Part shown: positions 46,552-55,287 of the stretch, piece after piece | Numbering within the stretch: the stretch's first letter is position 1 | Layout: the number at the start of each line of letters is the position of its first letter | NCBI RefSeq assembly: GCF_023218075.1 | Contig: NZ_JALPTB010000025.1 | Coordinates: 17,276 to 81,275, forward strand | Direction: 5' to 3' | Origin: Rhodococcus sp. HM1 | GTDB taxonomy: Bacteria > Actinomycetota > Actinomycetes > Mycobacteriales > Mycobacteriaceae | Length of the DNA: 64,000 nt | Notes under the pieces: model-generated | What the model saw: the letters and a program-made list of their open reading frames with translations, nothing else | Told to the model about the DNA's origin: nothing | Database searches by the model: none | Program-made: the position numbers and the translations under genes

Positions 46552-46743
46552 TCAGGAGATGGAGACGGCTTGTTCGGGGCACGATCGTGCCGCCTCGCGC
46601 ACCTGCTCCTCCTGATCGGCCGGGACCCGGTCGTACACCGCGGACGCGTGACCGTCGATCTCACTCAGTTCGAAGGCGCCCGGGGCGCTCATCGCGCAGA
46701 GCGTATGACCCTGGCAGCGTTGCGAATCGACTTTCACCTTCAT
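46552..46743 (-). CDS. 3Fe-4S ferredoxin with His in cluster motif
   Basis: A 63-residue ferredoxin of the type that feeds bacterial P450s. Cluster ligands are Cys10, Cys16 and Cys55; the position normally holding a fourth Cys is His13 (CQGHTLC), giving a [3Fe-4S] cluster of altered potential. It sits between the SDR and the P450 on the minus strand, so pairing with that P450 is expected. No ferredoxin reductase gene is in the window. Confidence 0.92.
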   Translation of the reverse strand: MKVKVDSQRCQGHTLCAMSAPGAFELSEIDGHASAVYDRVPADQEEQVREAARSCPEQAVSIS

Positions 46744-46802
46744 TGACCTGTCCTTCGAGTTGTCGTGAATCCGTGCCCCGCAGGGGAGATGAGCAGGGGA
46801 GA

Positions 46803-47663
46803 TCAGACGTGGTAGTCGTACCACTTGAGGTAGCCGCCGCCGTCCACCCGCAACTGCACACCGGTGACGTAGCGGGCTTCCTCGGAGACGAGGTAGACGA
46901 TCGCGTTGCTGATGTCCTCGGGTTCGACGTACGGGATGCGCATCGCCTGCTGGACCCCGAAGGCCGGTTCGGCATCCACGCGGGTCGGGTGCTCGAGGTC
47001 GGGGCGGAAGGAGCGGTACATCGGCTCGCTCTGCAGCATCGCGGTGTTGCAGTTCGTCGGGTGGACGACGTTCGCGCGAATGCCGCGCGGCGCGAGGTGG
47101 GTGGCCAGGTCGTAGACGTAGTGCGTCAGTGCCCGCTTCGAGTGCACGTAGGCCATGCCGCCCAGGTCGGCGCCCGGGTTGTCGACCTTCGAGGTGTCCA
47201 TGAGGGCCGCCGTCGACCCGGTGGCGACGATGGCCGCGCCGTCGCCGAGATGGGGGAGCGACACCTGGATGGCATTGATCGTGCCGATCAGGTTGGTATC
47301 GATGACATCGCACCAGGCCTGGATCTGAGGCTCACCCTTCATTCCTGCGACGCCGGCCTGCGCGACGACGATGTCGAGCTTCCCGAACTCGGCGATGCCG
47401 GCGTCGAGCGCCGCACGCAACTGCGCCACATCGCGTACGTCCGTCTGCGCGGTCACGATTCGGCGTCCGGTCTTCTCGACGAGCCGGGCCGTTTCCTCGA
47501 GATCCTCCGGGCGGGCCATCGCGTACCCGATCGTCGGGATGTCCTCGCACAGGTCGACGGCGATGATGTCCGCGCCCTCTTCGGCCAGGCGAACCGCATG
47601 GCTCCGGCCCTGTCCGCGCGCGGCGCCGGTGACGAACGCAACCTTGCCTTCAACTCGTCCCAC
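46803..47663 (-). CDS. Mycofactocin-type SDR dehydrogenase
   Basis: A 286-residue short-chain dehydrogenase. The glycine motif is TGAARGQG (12-19), and the catalytic residues are Ser150, Tyr172 and Lys176. The N-terminal VTGAARGQGRSHAVRLAEEG and VDLCEDIPTIGY are hallmarks of the carveol-dehydrogenase-like, mycofactocin-coupled family, in which NAD stays bound and mycofactocin accepts electrons. GGAGG precedes the GTG start. It is the first gene of the SDR-ferredoxin-P450 unit. No mft genes are in this window. A secondary alicyclic or terpenoid alcohol is a plausible substrate. Confidence 0.87.
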   Translation of the reverse strand: MGRVEGKVAFVTGAARGQGRSHAVRLAEEGADIIAVDLCEDIPTIGYAMARPEDLEETARLVEKTGRRIVTAQTDVRDVAQLRAALDAGIAEFGKLDIVVAQAGVAGMKGEPQIQAWCDVIDTNLIGTINAIQVSLPHLGDGAAIVATGSTAALMDTSKVDNPGADLGGMAYVHSKRALTHYVYDLATHLAPRGIRANVVHPTNCNTAMLQSEPMYRSFRPDLEHPTRVDAEPAFGVQQAMRIPYVEPEDISNAIVYLVSEEARYVTGVQLRVDGGGYLKWYDYHV

Positions 47664-48249
47664 GATCTTTCCCTCCTGTGTCTGTGGTCTCTCGGGCCGT
47701 CGGCCGTGGCGCCGGACGGAACCGGAGGATGCTGCTCGGTGTCGGTCGTTTGCCCCGAGAAATGCGGATGTCCGCCGCGCGGTCGTGAAAGGAATCTGTG
47801 TGGGGCATGCCCCGGTTGAATCGCCTTTGCCTCGGAACAGAATGATAATTCCGATTTACGAGAATCATACTCTGCATACGGGAGCTCGGGCAAGGATTCG
47901 GACATTCGTCCCCGTCCGGGTTCGGCGGCGGAGTCCGAAATGTGGCCGGTCCCATATTCGTTCGCGCAGCGAATGGTCTCGGTGGCGGGGAAGCGGAAGG
48001 TCGTGCCGTCCACGGTCGAATGTCTGCGAAAGACCGGATTCCCCGTTCTCCGGAACATTCTTTCCCGTACCCTCGCGGCCGGTGGGGCTCTGCGTCGCGT
48101 CCAGGGATCGATGCAGGTGGAATTAGCCTCCGGCGCCGGCGCATGTCAGCGGCGTTGCGGTCTCGGCGATGTGAGGTGCTCCCGAGGTGGTCGGATCGCT
48201 GCGAATGTGCGTCCAGGTCGCTCTTCCGAATCGAAAGGGAATCGAATCG
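47664..48249. other. 586-bp divergent intergenic region
   Basis: Separates two outward-facing SDR genes. No gene-like reading. An AT-rich island at about 47838-47872, unusual for the locus, contains GATAAT and, on the other strand, TATGAT, candidate -10 elements, plus loosely inverted ATGAT/ATCAT segments that could bind a regulator. The remainder shows nothing recognisable. Confidence 0.5.
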
Positions 48250-49086
48250 ATGGTCAACGAACTGACCGGCAAGGTCGCCGTCGTCACCGGTGGAGCATCG
48301 GGGATCGGCCGCGCGATCGTCGAGCGGTACGTCGCCGAGGGTGCTCGGGTGGTCGTCGCGGACGTGGAACGTGAGCGCGCAGAGGAGTTGGTCCGAGCCT
48401 GTGGCCCGGCGTCGGTGTTCCGGTACACCGACGTCGGGGACATCGAGCAGGTCGCGGCCACGGTCGAATTCGCGATCGAACGCTTCGGCGGACTCGACGT
48501 GATGTGCAACAACGCCGGCATTCCGGGCAGGATGCACAAGAGTTTCCTTCACGACGACCTCGCCGACTTCGGCAGGGTCATGGCAGTGAACCTGCTCGGT
48601 GTCATGGCAGGCACTCGGTACGCGGCGTCGTTCATGGCCGAGCACGGCGGCGGATCGATCGTCAACATGTCCTCGATCGGCGGGATCCAGGCCGGCGGTG
48701 GCGTGATGACCTACCGGGCGTCCAAGGCCGCGATCATCCAGTTCACGAAGTCGGCGGCAATCGAATTGGCGCAGTACGACATCCGTGTCAACTGCATTGC
48801 GCCGGGCAGCATACCCACGGCCCTGCTCACCACGTCCATGAGCGCGATGGCCGACGAGCGCAGTGAACGGCTCACGCGCGCGGTTCGTGCCTCGATGCAG
48901 ACGGATCGGCCGCTCGAACGGGACGGGACCCCGGAGGACGTCGCCGAAGCCGCGCTGTATTTCGCCGGGGATCGCTCACGTTATCTCACCGGGACGGTGC
49001 TTCCCGTCGACGGTGGCACCACCGCGGGAAAACCGTTGCGCAGGAAGCCTGCTCCCGCACCGGCCGCTCCCACGCCGACGTCCTGA
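48250..49086 (+). CDS. Short-chain dehydrogenase/reductase (classical)
   Basis: A 278-residue SDR. Cofactor motif TGGASGIG is at residues 13-20; DV at 39-40 after the second strand favours NAD; NNAG at 87-90; the active site is Ser141/142, Tyr155, Lys159. It ends with a Pro/Ala-rich tail. Start ATG 48250 (MVNELTGKVAVVTGG). Unlike its divergent neighbour it lacks the mycofactocin-family insert. Probably oxidises or reduces an alcohol/ketone intermediate of the same pathway. Confidence 0.88.
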   Translation: MVNELTGKVAVVTGGASGIGRAIVERYVAEGARVVVADVERERAEELVRACGPASVFRYTDVGDIEQVAATVEFAIERFGGLDVMCNNAGIPGRMHKSFLHDDLADFGRVMAVNLLGVMAGTRYAASFMAEHGGGSIVNMSSIGGIQAGGGVMTYRASKAAIIQFTKSAAIELAQYDIRVNCIAPGSIPTALLTTSMSAMADERSERLTRAVRASMQTDRPLERDGTPEDVAEAALYFAGDRSRYLTGTVLPVDGGTTAGKPLRRKPAPAPAAPTPTS

Positions 49087-49124
49087 GCGGAGACCGGCGG
49101 GCATCACGCCTGCGGATCGGCAAT

Positions 49125-49166
49125 TTAAATCAACTGCTTGACTTAACCGTGCCCGTCGGATTTACT
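49125..49166 (+). promoter_or_regulatory. TetR operator overlapping sigma-A-type promoter
   Basis: TTAAATCAA (49125-49133) and TTGACTTAA (49138-49146) are inverted with one mismatch in 9, 4 bases apart. The right arm contains the -35 TTGACT (49138-49143), which is 17 bases from the -10 TTTACT (49161-49166). Binding would block the promoter of the downstream TetR-ferredoxin-P450 unit. Confidence 0.75.
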
Positions 49167-49300
49167 GTGACGGGGATCACGGGGGATGGGATCGAGGGGC
49201 CACCCGAGTGATGGCTCGGGTGGCCGCCCCCGATCGCAACGTCCTCACCTGGAACGAGAGCCGACGCCTCGCTGGGTGGGGCACACAAGGAGCGGATGCG

Positions 49301-49948
49301 ATGACCACTGCGAATCGAACAGCTCGCGCCGAGCGTGTCAGCGCGACCCGGGGGGCGATTCTCGCGGCCGCCGAGCGGTTGTTCGCCGAACGGGGCATCG
49401 CGTCCGTCTCCAATCGGCAGATCAGCGAGGAAGCCGGACAGGGCAACAACGCCGCTGTCGGATACCACTTCGGAACCAAAGCCGACCTGGTCCGGGCCAT
49501 CGTGCGCAAGCACAACGCGCACGTCGAACGACTCTGCCATCAGATGGTCGCGCAGGTCGGCGACTCCGCCGATGTGCGGGACTGGGTGACCTGCCTGGTG
49601 CGCCCGCTGACCGAGCATCTCGATTCGCTCGGAAATCCCACGTGGTACGCACGATTCAGTGCACAGCTCATGCCCGACCCCGCGTTCCGTGACGTGGTCT
49701 CGGAGGAGTCGCTGACCTCCCGGTCACTGCTGACCATCATCGCGGGACTGGAACGGTCGTTGCCGGACCTGCCGCCCGACGTCCGCCGTCAACGCTTCGC
49801 GATGGCCCGCCTGCTCATCGTGCACACGAGCGCCCAGCTCGAGCGCACCCTCGCAGACGGTGGCACCGGCTCCGACTGGACCGCGACCGGCACCAGCCTG
49901 ATCGACGCGATCACCGGCCTGTTGCTGGCACCCGTCACGACCGGCTGA
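49301..49948 (+). CDS. TetR regulator of the P450 operon
   Basis: A 215-residue TetR protein. The helix-turn-helix region (about residues 12-58) includes ASVSNRQISEEAGQGNNAAVGYHFGTK. AAGGAG precedes the ATG at 49301. It is the first gene after a strong promoter overlapped by an inverted repeat, so autoregulation is likely, together with control of the ferredoxin, P450, amidohydrolase and CoA-transferase genes that follow in the same direction. Ligand unknown, likely a pathway intermediate. Confidence 0.9.
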   Translation: MTTANRTARAERVSATRGAILAAAERLFAERGIASVSNRQISEEAGQGNNAAVGYHFGTKADLVRAIVRKHNAHVERLCHQMVAQVGDSADVRDWVTCLVRPLTEHLDSLGNPTWYARFSAQLMPDPAFRDVVSEESLTSRSLLTIIAGLERSLPDLPPDVRRQRFAMARLLIVHTSAQLERTLADGGTGSDWTATGTSLIDAITGLLLAPVTTG

Positions 49949-49998
49949 CCTCCGGTTTCGGGCGCCACCGCCCACACGTACCCACGAAGGAAGACGCC

Positions 49999-50193
49999 AT
50001 GAAGGTCTACGTGGACCAGGACAGATGCATCGCCGCCGGGCAGTGCGTCGCGCACGCCGACGAGGTGTTCGACCAGCGGGAGGACGACGGCATCGTCGTG
50101 TTGCTCGACGACAGCCCTTCGGAGGACCTCGCCGACGGTGTGCGCGAGGCCGCGTCGATGTGCCCTGCACTGGCCATCCGCATCGAGGAATGA
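49999..50193 (+). CDS. 3Fe-4S ferredoxin with Ala in cluster motif
   Basis: A 64-residue ferredoxin. Ligands are Cys10, Cys16 and Cys55; the variable position is Ala13 (CIAAGQC), in contrast to His13 in the other ferredoxin of the window. Its acidic surface is typical of P450 partners. The P450 begins 26 bases downstream, a normal ferredoxin-P450 pair. Confidence 0.93.
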   Translation: MKVYVDQDRCIAAGQCVAHADEVFDQREDDGIVVLLDDSPSEDLADGVREAASMCPALAIRIEE

Positions 50194-50219
50194 CCCCACG
50201 ACCGATCACGAGGAGCGCG

Positions 50220-51461
50220 ATGTCCGACACGCTGGCAGGACCCGAAAGCGTCACAGCCGCAGACATTCCCGAGTATCCGATGGACCGGGCCGCGGAATGC
50301 CCGTTCGCTCCTCCGCCGCAGGTGCTGGACATGGGCGCGCAGCGCCCGCTCAGCCGGGTCCGTATCTGGGACGGCAGCACGCCGTGGCTGGTCACCGGCT
50401 ATGCCGAACTCAAGGAGCTGATGTCCGATCCGCGCGTCAGCGTCGACGACCGCAAGCCGGGCTTCCCGCACTGGAACGAGGGCATGCTCTCGACGGTGCA
50501 CAAGCGCCCGCGCTCGGTGTTCACCTCCGACGGGGAGGAACACACACGCTTCCGGCGGATGCTCACCAAGCCGTTCACGCTCAAGCGGGTCGACGCGCTG
50601 CGCCCCGCGATCCAGCGGATCACCGACGAGCACATCGACGCGATCCTCGCCGGCCCCCAGCCCGCGGATCTCGTCACGGCCCTCGCACTCCCGGTTCCGT
50701 CCCTGGTCATCAGTGAGATGCTCGGTGTGCCCTACGAGGACCACGAGTTCTTCCAGGCACACGCCACGATCGGGGTCGACCGGTACGCGACCGCCGAGCA
50801 GGCCGCCGAAGGCCGGACCGGGCTGGCGAAGTACCTCATCAAGCTGATCGAGGCGAAGATCGACGCACCCGCCGAGGACGTCGTGTCCGAACTCGGCGAA
50901 CGCGTCCGGGCCGGGGAGATCAGCATGAAGGAGGCTGCGCAGCTCGGCACCGGGCTGCTCATCGCCGGGCACGAAACCAGCGCCAACATGATCGCTCTCG
51001 GCACACTGGCGCTGTTGCGCAACCCCGAGCAGCTCGCCGTCGTCCGCGACACCGACGACAAGAAGGTCCTGGCCAACGCGGTCGAGGAACTGCTGCGCTA
51101 CCTGAGCATCATCCAGAACGGTCAGCGCCGCGTCGCGGTCGAGGACATCGAGATCGCCGGCGAGACGATCCGCGCGGGGGAGGGCATCATCGTCGACCTC
51201 GCACCGGCCAACTGGGATGCCAAGGCGTTCCCCGAACCGGACAAGCTGGATGTGCACCGGCCGGCTCGCCTGCACGTCGGGTTCGGGTTCGGGCCGCACC
51301 AGTGCGTCGGACAGCAGCTCGCGCGGGCGGAGCTGCAGATCGTCTACAGCACGCTGCTTCGCCGTATTCCGACTCTGCGCCTGGCGATTCCGTTCGAGGA
51401 CGTCGAATTCAAGCACGATCGTCTGGCGTTCGGCGTCTACTCGCTGCCGGTCGCGTGGTGA
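50220..51461 (+). CDS. Cytochrome P450 (second of three)
   Basis: A 413-residue soluble P450 resembling CYP105-type actinobacterial enzymes. I-helix AGHETS (249-254), ExxR at 290-293, heme loop FGFGPHQCVG with Cys362. GAGGAG precedes the ATG. Directly after its ferredoxin and before the amidohydrolase, so part of a catabolic operon under the adjacent TetR. Family placement beyond P450 is tentative. Confidence 0.94.
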   Translation: MSDTLAGPESVTAADIPEYPMDRAAECPFAPPPQVLDMGAQRPLSRVRIWDGSTPWLVTGYAELKELMSDPRVSVDDRKPGFPHWNEGMLSTVHKRPRSVFTSDGEEHTRFRRMLTKPFTLKRVDALRPAIQRITDEHIDAILAGPQPADLVTALALPVPSLVISEMLGVPYEDHEFFQAHATIGVDRYATAEQAAEGRTGLAKYLIKLIEAKIDAPAEDVVSELGERVRAGEISMKEAAQLGTGLLIAGHETSANMIALGTLALLRNPEQLAVVRDTDDKKVLANAVEELLRYLSIIQNGQRRVAVEDIEIAGETIRAGEGIIVDLAPANWDAKAFPEPDKLDVHRPARLHVGFGFGPHQCVGQQLARAELQIVYSTLLRRIPTLRLAIPFEDVEFKHDRLAFGVYSLPVAW

Positions 51462-51554
51462 TCACCGGTCCGGTCCGACGAAAACTCGACGGGCATCACG
51501 CCGATGTCGCGTCGCGAAATGTGTGAACCAATCGATCCGAAACGGAGGGTCACG

Positions 51555-52724
51555 ATGCCGGTTCCGAACACGAGCTCGTTGCTGTATCCGCCCGAGGGAT
51601 TCGGTCCACCGAAGGACCGGCGCGGTCACGCCGCGGGCGGGGTGGGATTGCCCGCCGGGACGAAGGTCTTCTCGGCCGACAACCACATCTCGCTCGCCGA
51701 CGACATCTTCTTCGAGCGATTTCCCGAAGAAATGAAGGACCGGGCGCCGCGCGTCTGGTACGAGGAAGGCGCGTATCAGCTCGGGCGTAAGGGAAAGTCC
51801 TTCCTCCCGGGCGATTTCAGTCACGTACTCATGCAGTACGACCCGCTGGACGGGTCCGGAAGCACGAACCTCGAAGCCCGGATTCGAGATCTCGGCGAGG
51901 ACGGCATCGACGTCGAGCTCGCCTTCCCCAATGCGCTCCTCGCGCTGTTGTTCTACCCGGACAAGGAAGTTCGCGAACTGTCCTTCCGGATATACAACGA
52001 ATACATCGCCGAGCTGCAGGAGCGGTCGAACGGCCGGTTCTACGGGGTCGGACTCGTCAACTGGTGGGACGCGGACGGTGCCCGGCGCACGCTTGCCGAA
52101 CTGAAGTCCCTCGGCCTGAAGACCTTCCTGCTCCCACTCTCGGCGGGCAAGGACAACGACGGCAACCAGATCGACTACGCCAGCACCGCGATGATCCCGG
52201 TCTGGGACGAGATCGAGGCGTCCGGGGTTCCGGTCTCGCACCACATCGGCGAAGCGCCGCTGTCGAGCCCGTGCGAGGTCAACAGCGTCGCGGTCGGCAT
52301 GATGCACAACGTCGCCCCGTTCCGGGAGATGTTCGCCAAGTACATCTTCAGCGGCATCATCGATCGTCATCCGGCACTGCGGATCGGCTGGTTCGAAGGC
52401 GGGATCAACTGGGTGCCGGCCGCCATCCAGGACGCCGAGCACCTGCTCGCCTCGTTCCGGCACATGCTCGACCGTCCCGTCGAACACGACATCCGGCACT
52501 ACTGGGACGAGAACATGTGGGCCTCGTTCATGGTGGATCCGCTGGGACTGTCGATGGCCGACGAGATCGGAATCGACAAGATCATGTGGTCGTCCGACTA
52601 CCCGCACAACGAGAGCACGTTCGGATACTCGGAAAAGTCTCTCGCCGCCGTCGTGGACGCGGTCGGCCCGGACGCCGCGGCCCGCATCGTCAGCGGGAAC
52701 GTGATGGATTTCCTCGGTCTGTGA
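51555..52724 (+). CDS. Amidohydrolase-2 family metal enzyme
   Basis: A 389-residue TIM-barrel hydrolase/decarboxylase of the ACMSD-like amidohydrolase family. The first metal motif is Asp42-x-His44 (SADNHISL), a later His pair is in VSHHIGEAP, and the closing motif WSSDYPHNESTF carries the last metal/acid residue. GGAGGGT precedes the ATG at 51555. Such proteins decarboxylate aromatic or beta-keto acids or hydrolyse rings; which applies is unknown. Encoded between P450 and CoA-transferase genes. Confidence 0.87.
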   Translation: MPVPNTSSLLYPPEGFGPPKDRRGHAAGGVGLPAGTKVFSADNHISLADDIFFERFPEEMKDRAPRVWYEEGAYQLGRKGKSFLPGDFSHVLMQYDPLDGSGSTNLEARIRDLGEDGIDVELAFPNALLALLFYPDKEVRELSFRIYNEYIAELQERSNGRFYGVGLVNWWDADGARRTLAELKSLGLKTFLLPLSAGKDNDGNQIDYASTAMIPVWDEIEASGVPVSHHIGEAPLSSPCEVNSVAVGMMHNVAPFREMFAKYIFSGIIDRHPALRIGWFEGGINWVPAAIQDAEHLLASFRHMLDRPVEHDIRHYWDENMWASFMVDPLGLSMADEIGIDKIMWSSDYPHNESTFGYSEKSLAAVVDAVGPDAAARIVSGNVMDFLGL

Positions 52725-52775
52725 CGGTGCCCGAACGGCCCAGTGTGTCGAGACCGAAGGAGGACCGAGGGATTC

Positions 52776-55223
52776 GTGGACGGGAACGATGAAGGCGGGG
52801 CCGGCTCGGCACCGCTGAGCGGATACGTCGTGGTCGAGTTGTCGACCGGCATTGCCGGTGCCTACTGCACGAAGATGCTGGTCGACGCCGGCGCCGACGT
52901 GGTGAAGGTCGAACCACCCGGCGGCGATCCGCTGCGGACCTGGAGCGCCTCCGGCGCCCGGATCGAATCCGGCAGCGACGGAGCCCTGTTCGCGTTCCTC
53001 GCGGGAGGCAAGCGCAGCGTCGTCGCGGACCCCGACCTGGAGGACGACCTCGACACGGTCCACGCGCTGCTCGAGACCGCGGACGCGGTGGTGTGGTCAC
53101 GTGAATCGGCGGTCGCCGAACACCCGTCGCTGCGACCCGAGCAACTCCGGCAGGCGTATCCGCACCTGACCGTCACCGCGATCACCCCGTTCGGTCTGGA
53201 CGGCCCGTGGAGCGACCGGCCGGCCACCGAATTCACCGTCCAGGCGTGGTCCGGCGGGATCATCGGGCTCGGGCGCGGTGCTCCCGACCGCGCACCGGTG
53301 CACATCGGCGGCAGGATCGGGGAATGGCTGACCGGTGCGACGGCCGCGGCGGCCACGCTGGCATCGCGGGCACGCACCCGGCTCACCGGCGACGGAGAAC
53401 TCGTCGACGTGTCCATGCTCGAAACCGAGATCCTCTGTCTCACCTACCATCCGGTCTCGTTCTTCGACGGACTCGATCGCCCGTTCCGCACCGAGCGGCG
53501 GCTGACCGTTCCCGGGGTGGCCACCGCGCAGGACGGTCTGGTCGCGCTGGGGTGCGGAACCGCGCAGCAGTGGTTCGACCTGTGCGTCATGGTGGGGCAC
53601 CCGGAATGGATCGACGAGGAATCACCGCTGTCCATCACCGAACAGGCCATCAAGATGGCCCCGGAGATCCGGGCGTGGATCGCGGAGCGGTCCGTCGAGG
53701 AGATCCTCGACTTCGCCGCGGCCCTGCGGATTCCGAGCGGTCCGGTCGGCAACGGGGAGAACGTCACCGGAATCGGTCACTACCGCATCCGGGGGACGTT
53801 CACGGACAACCCCCGCGGAGACTTCGTCCAACCGGTTCGCCCGTACCGCATCGAGCCCGGCGCGTTGCCCGGATCGCGACCGTCGCCCGCCCTCGGGGAA
53901 CACACGCGGGATCGGCGCCTGCGAATCGGGACGCCGCGGCCGGCGGACAACGGCGCCGCCGGTTCGGCCGGCTCTCGTTCGGTTCGGCCGTTCGACGGCC
54001 TGCGCGTGCTGGACATGACGAGTTTCTGGGCCGGACCCTCCTGCACCCACGTCCTCGCGATGCTCGGCGCCGATGTCATCCACCTGGAATCGGCGTCGCG
54101 CCCGGACGGTACCCGGCTGATCGCGGGAGTGCCGGTCTCCGAAGACGACTGGTGGGAGAAGTCGCCGATCTTCGCCGCCCTGAACACCGGCAAGCGGAGC
54201 CTGGCCCTGGATTTCCGCACCGAACGTGGTCGTGAGGTGCTCCGCCGGCTGATCGCGACGTGCGATGTGATCGTCGAGAACTACACCCCACGTGTACTCG
54301 ACCAGATCGGGCTGGATTTCGGCACGGTTCGTGCCCTGCGTCCGGACGCGATCCTGGTTCGCATGCCGGGATTCGGCCTCGACGGTCCGTGGCGCGACAA
54401 CCCGGCCTTCGCCTACGTCATCGAGGACTGTTCGGGCCTGAGCTGGCTGACCGGTCATCGCGATCAGAATCCGGTGGAACCCTATTCGGTCGGCGATCCG
54501 AACGCCGGTGTCCATGCGCTCGTGGGGCTCCTCGTGGCGCTCGAACAACGCCGCCGCACCGGTGAGGGCGCACTGGTGGAGGCACCGATGGTCGATGCGG
54601 CGCTCAACATCGCCGCGGAGCAGGGGATCGAGTTCTCCGCGTACGGAACGCTTCTCGAGCGTGACGGGAATCGTGGTCCGGTCGCTGCGCCGCAGAACCT
54701 GTACCGGACCGAGGAGCTCGACGAGTTCGGGCGACCCGACTGCTGGGTGGCCGTCGCGGTCGAAACCGACGAACAATGGTCGTTCCTGCGTACTGCGCTG
54801 GGCGATCCCGGGTGGGCGGCGGATCCCGAGCTCGGCACCGTCGAGGGACGGCGTCGCCACCACGATCTTCTGGACGACCAGCTGGCGCGGTGGTGCCGGA
54901 GCCGGACGGCGGACGAGATCGTGGAGGTGCTGTGGGGTGCCGGTGTGCCGGTGGCGAAGGTGATGCAACCGCACCGGCAGAGCGAGATACCGCAGCTCGC
55001 GCACCGGGGATTCTTCGAAGAACTCGACCATCCGGTGTTCGGCACGGCGCGGTACAGCACGATGGCGGCGCGATTCTCGGAAGGGCCGACCGACGTCCAC
55101 GTCCGCCGCGCACCGCTGCTCGGCGAACACAATCACGAGATCCTCACCGAACTCGGATTCGACGACGCGGAGATCGTCGCGCTCGAAGGCGACGGTGTCC
55201 TCGGGCGCACACCGGTGTGGTGA
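52776..55223 (+). CDS. Two-lobe CaiB/BaiF CoA-transferase fusion
   Basis: An 815-residue tandem fusion of two family III CoA-transferase domains (about 15-385 and 405-805; single-domain members are about 400). The second begins PFDGLRVLDMTSFWAGPSC. The catalytic Asp of the family (Asp169 in formyl-CoA transferase, SMQD) aligns with Asp607 in the second lobe (PMVDAAL) but with Glu216 in the first (SMLETEIL). Family enzymes work as interlocked dimers, so the fusion may be a pseudo-heterodimer. GTG start with GAGGG upstream. Likely activates a carboxylic acid intermediate with CoA. Confidence 0.9.
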   Translation: MDGNDEGGAGSAPLSGYVVVELSTGIAGAYCTKMLVDAGADVVKVEPPGGDPLRTWSASGARIESGSDGALFAFLAGGKRSVVADPDLEDDLDTVHALLETADAVVWSRESAVAEHPSLRPEQLRQAYPHLTVTAITPFGLDGPWSDRPATEFTVQAWSGGIIGLGRGAPDRAPVHIGGRIGEWLTGATAAAATLASRARTRLTGDGELVDVSMLETEILCLTYHPVSFFDGLDRPFRTERRLTVPGVATAQDGLVALGCGTAQQWFDLCVMVGHPEWIDEESPLSITEQAIKMAPEIRAWIAERSVEEILDFAAALRIPSGPVGNGENVTGIGHYRIRGTFTDNPRGDFVQPVRPYRIEPGALPGSRPSPALGEHTRDRRLRIGTPRPADNGAAGSAGSRSVRPFDGLRVLDMTSFWAGPSCTHVLAMLGADVIHLESASRPDGTRLIAGVPVSEDDWWEKSPIFAALNTGKRSLALDFRTERGREVLRRLIATCDVIVENYTPRVLDQIGLDFGTVRALRPDAILVRMPGFGLDGPWRDNPAFAYVIEDCSGLSWLTGHRDQNPVEPYSVGDPNAGVHALVGLLVALEQRRRTGEGALVEAPMVDAALNIAAEQGIEFSAYGTLLERDGNRGPVAAPQNLYRTEELDEFGRPDCWVAVAVETDEQWSFLRTALGDPGWAADPELGTVEGRRRHHDLLDDQLARWCRSRTADEIVEVLWGAGVPVAKVMQPHRQSEIPQLAHRGFFEELDHPVFGTARYSTMAARFSEGPTDVHVRRAPLLGEHNHEILTELGFDDAEIVALEGDGVLGRTPVW

Positions 55224-55250
55224 CGGGACGATGCACCCCGGACACCACGG

Positions 55251-55274
55251 AACGCCGCCGGAATCGGCGGCGTT
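55251..55274. terminator. Terminator between CoA-transferase and P450 genes
   Basis: A perfect 10-bp stem (AACGCCGCCG / CGGCGGCGTT) with loop GAAT between convergent genes. A short T-run follows on the plus strand and a matching A pair on the other side, so it may serve both directions. Confidence 0.8.
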
Positions 55275-55287
55275 TCGCTGTCCGCCG

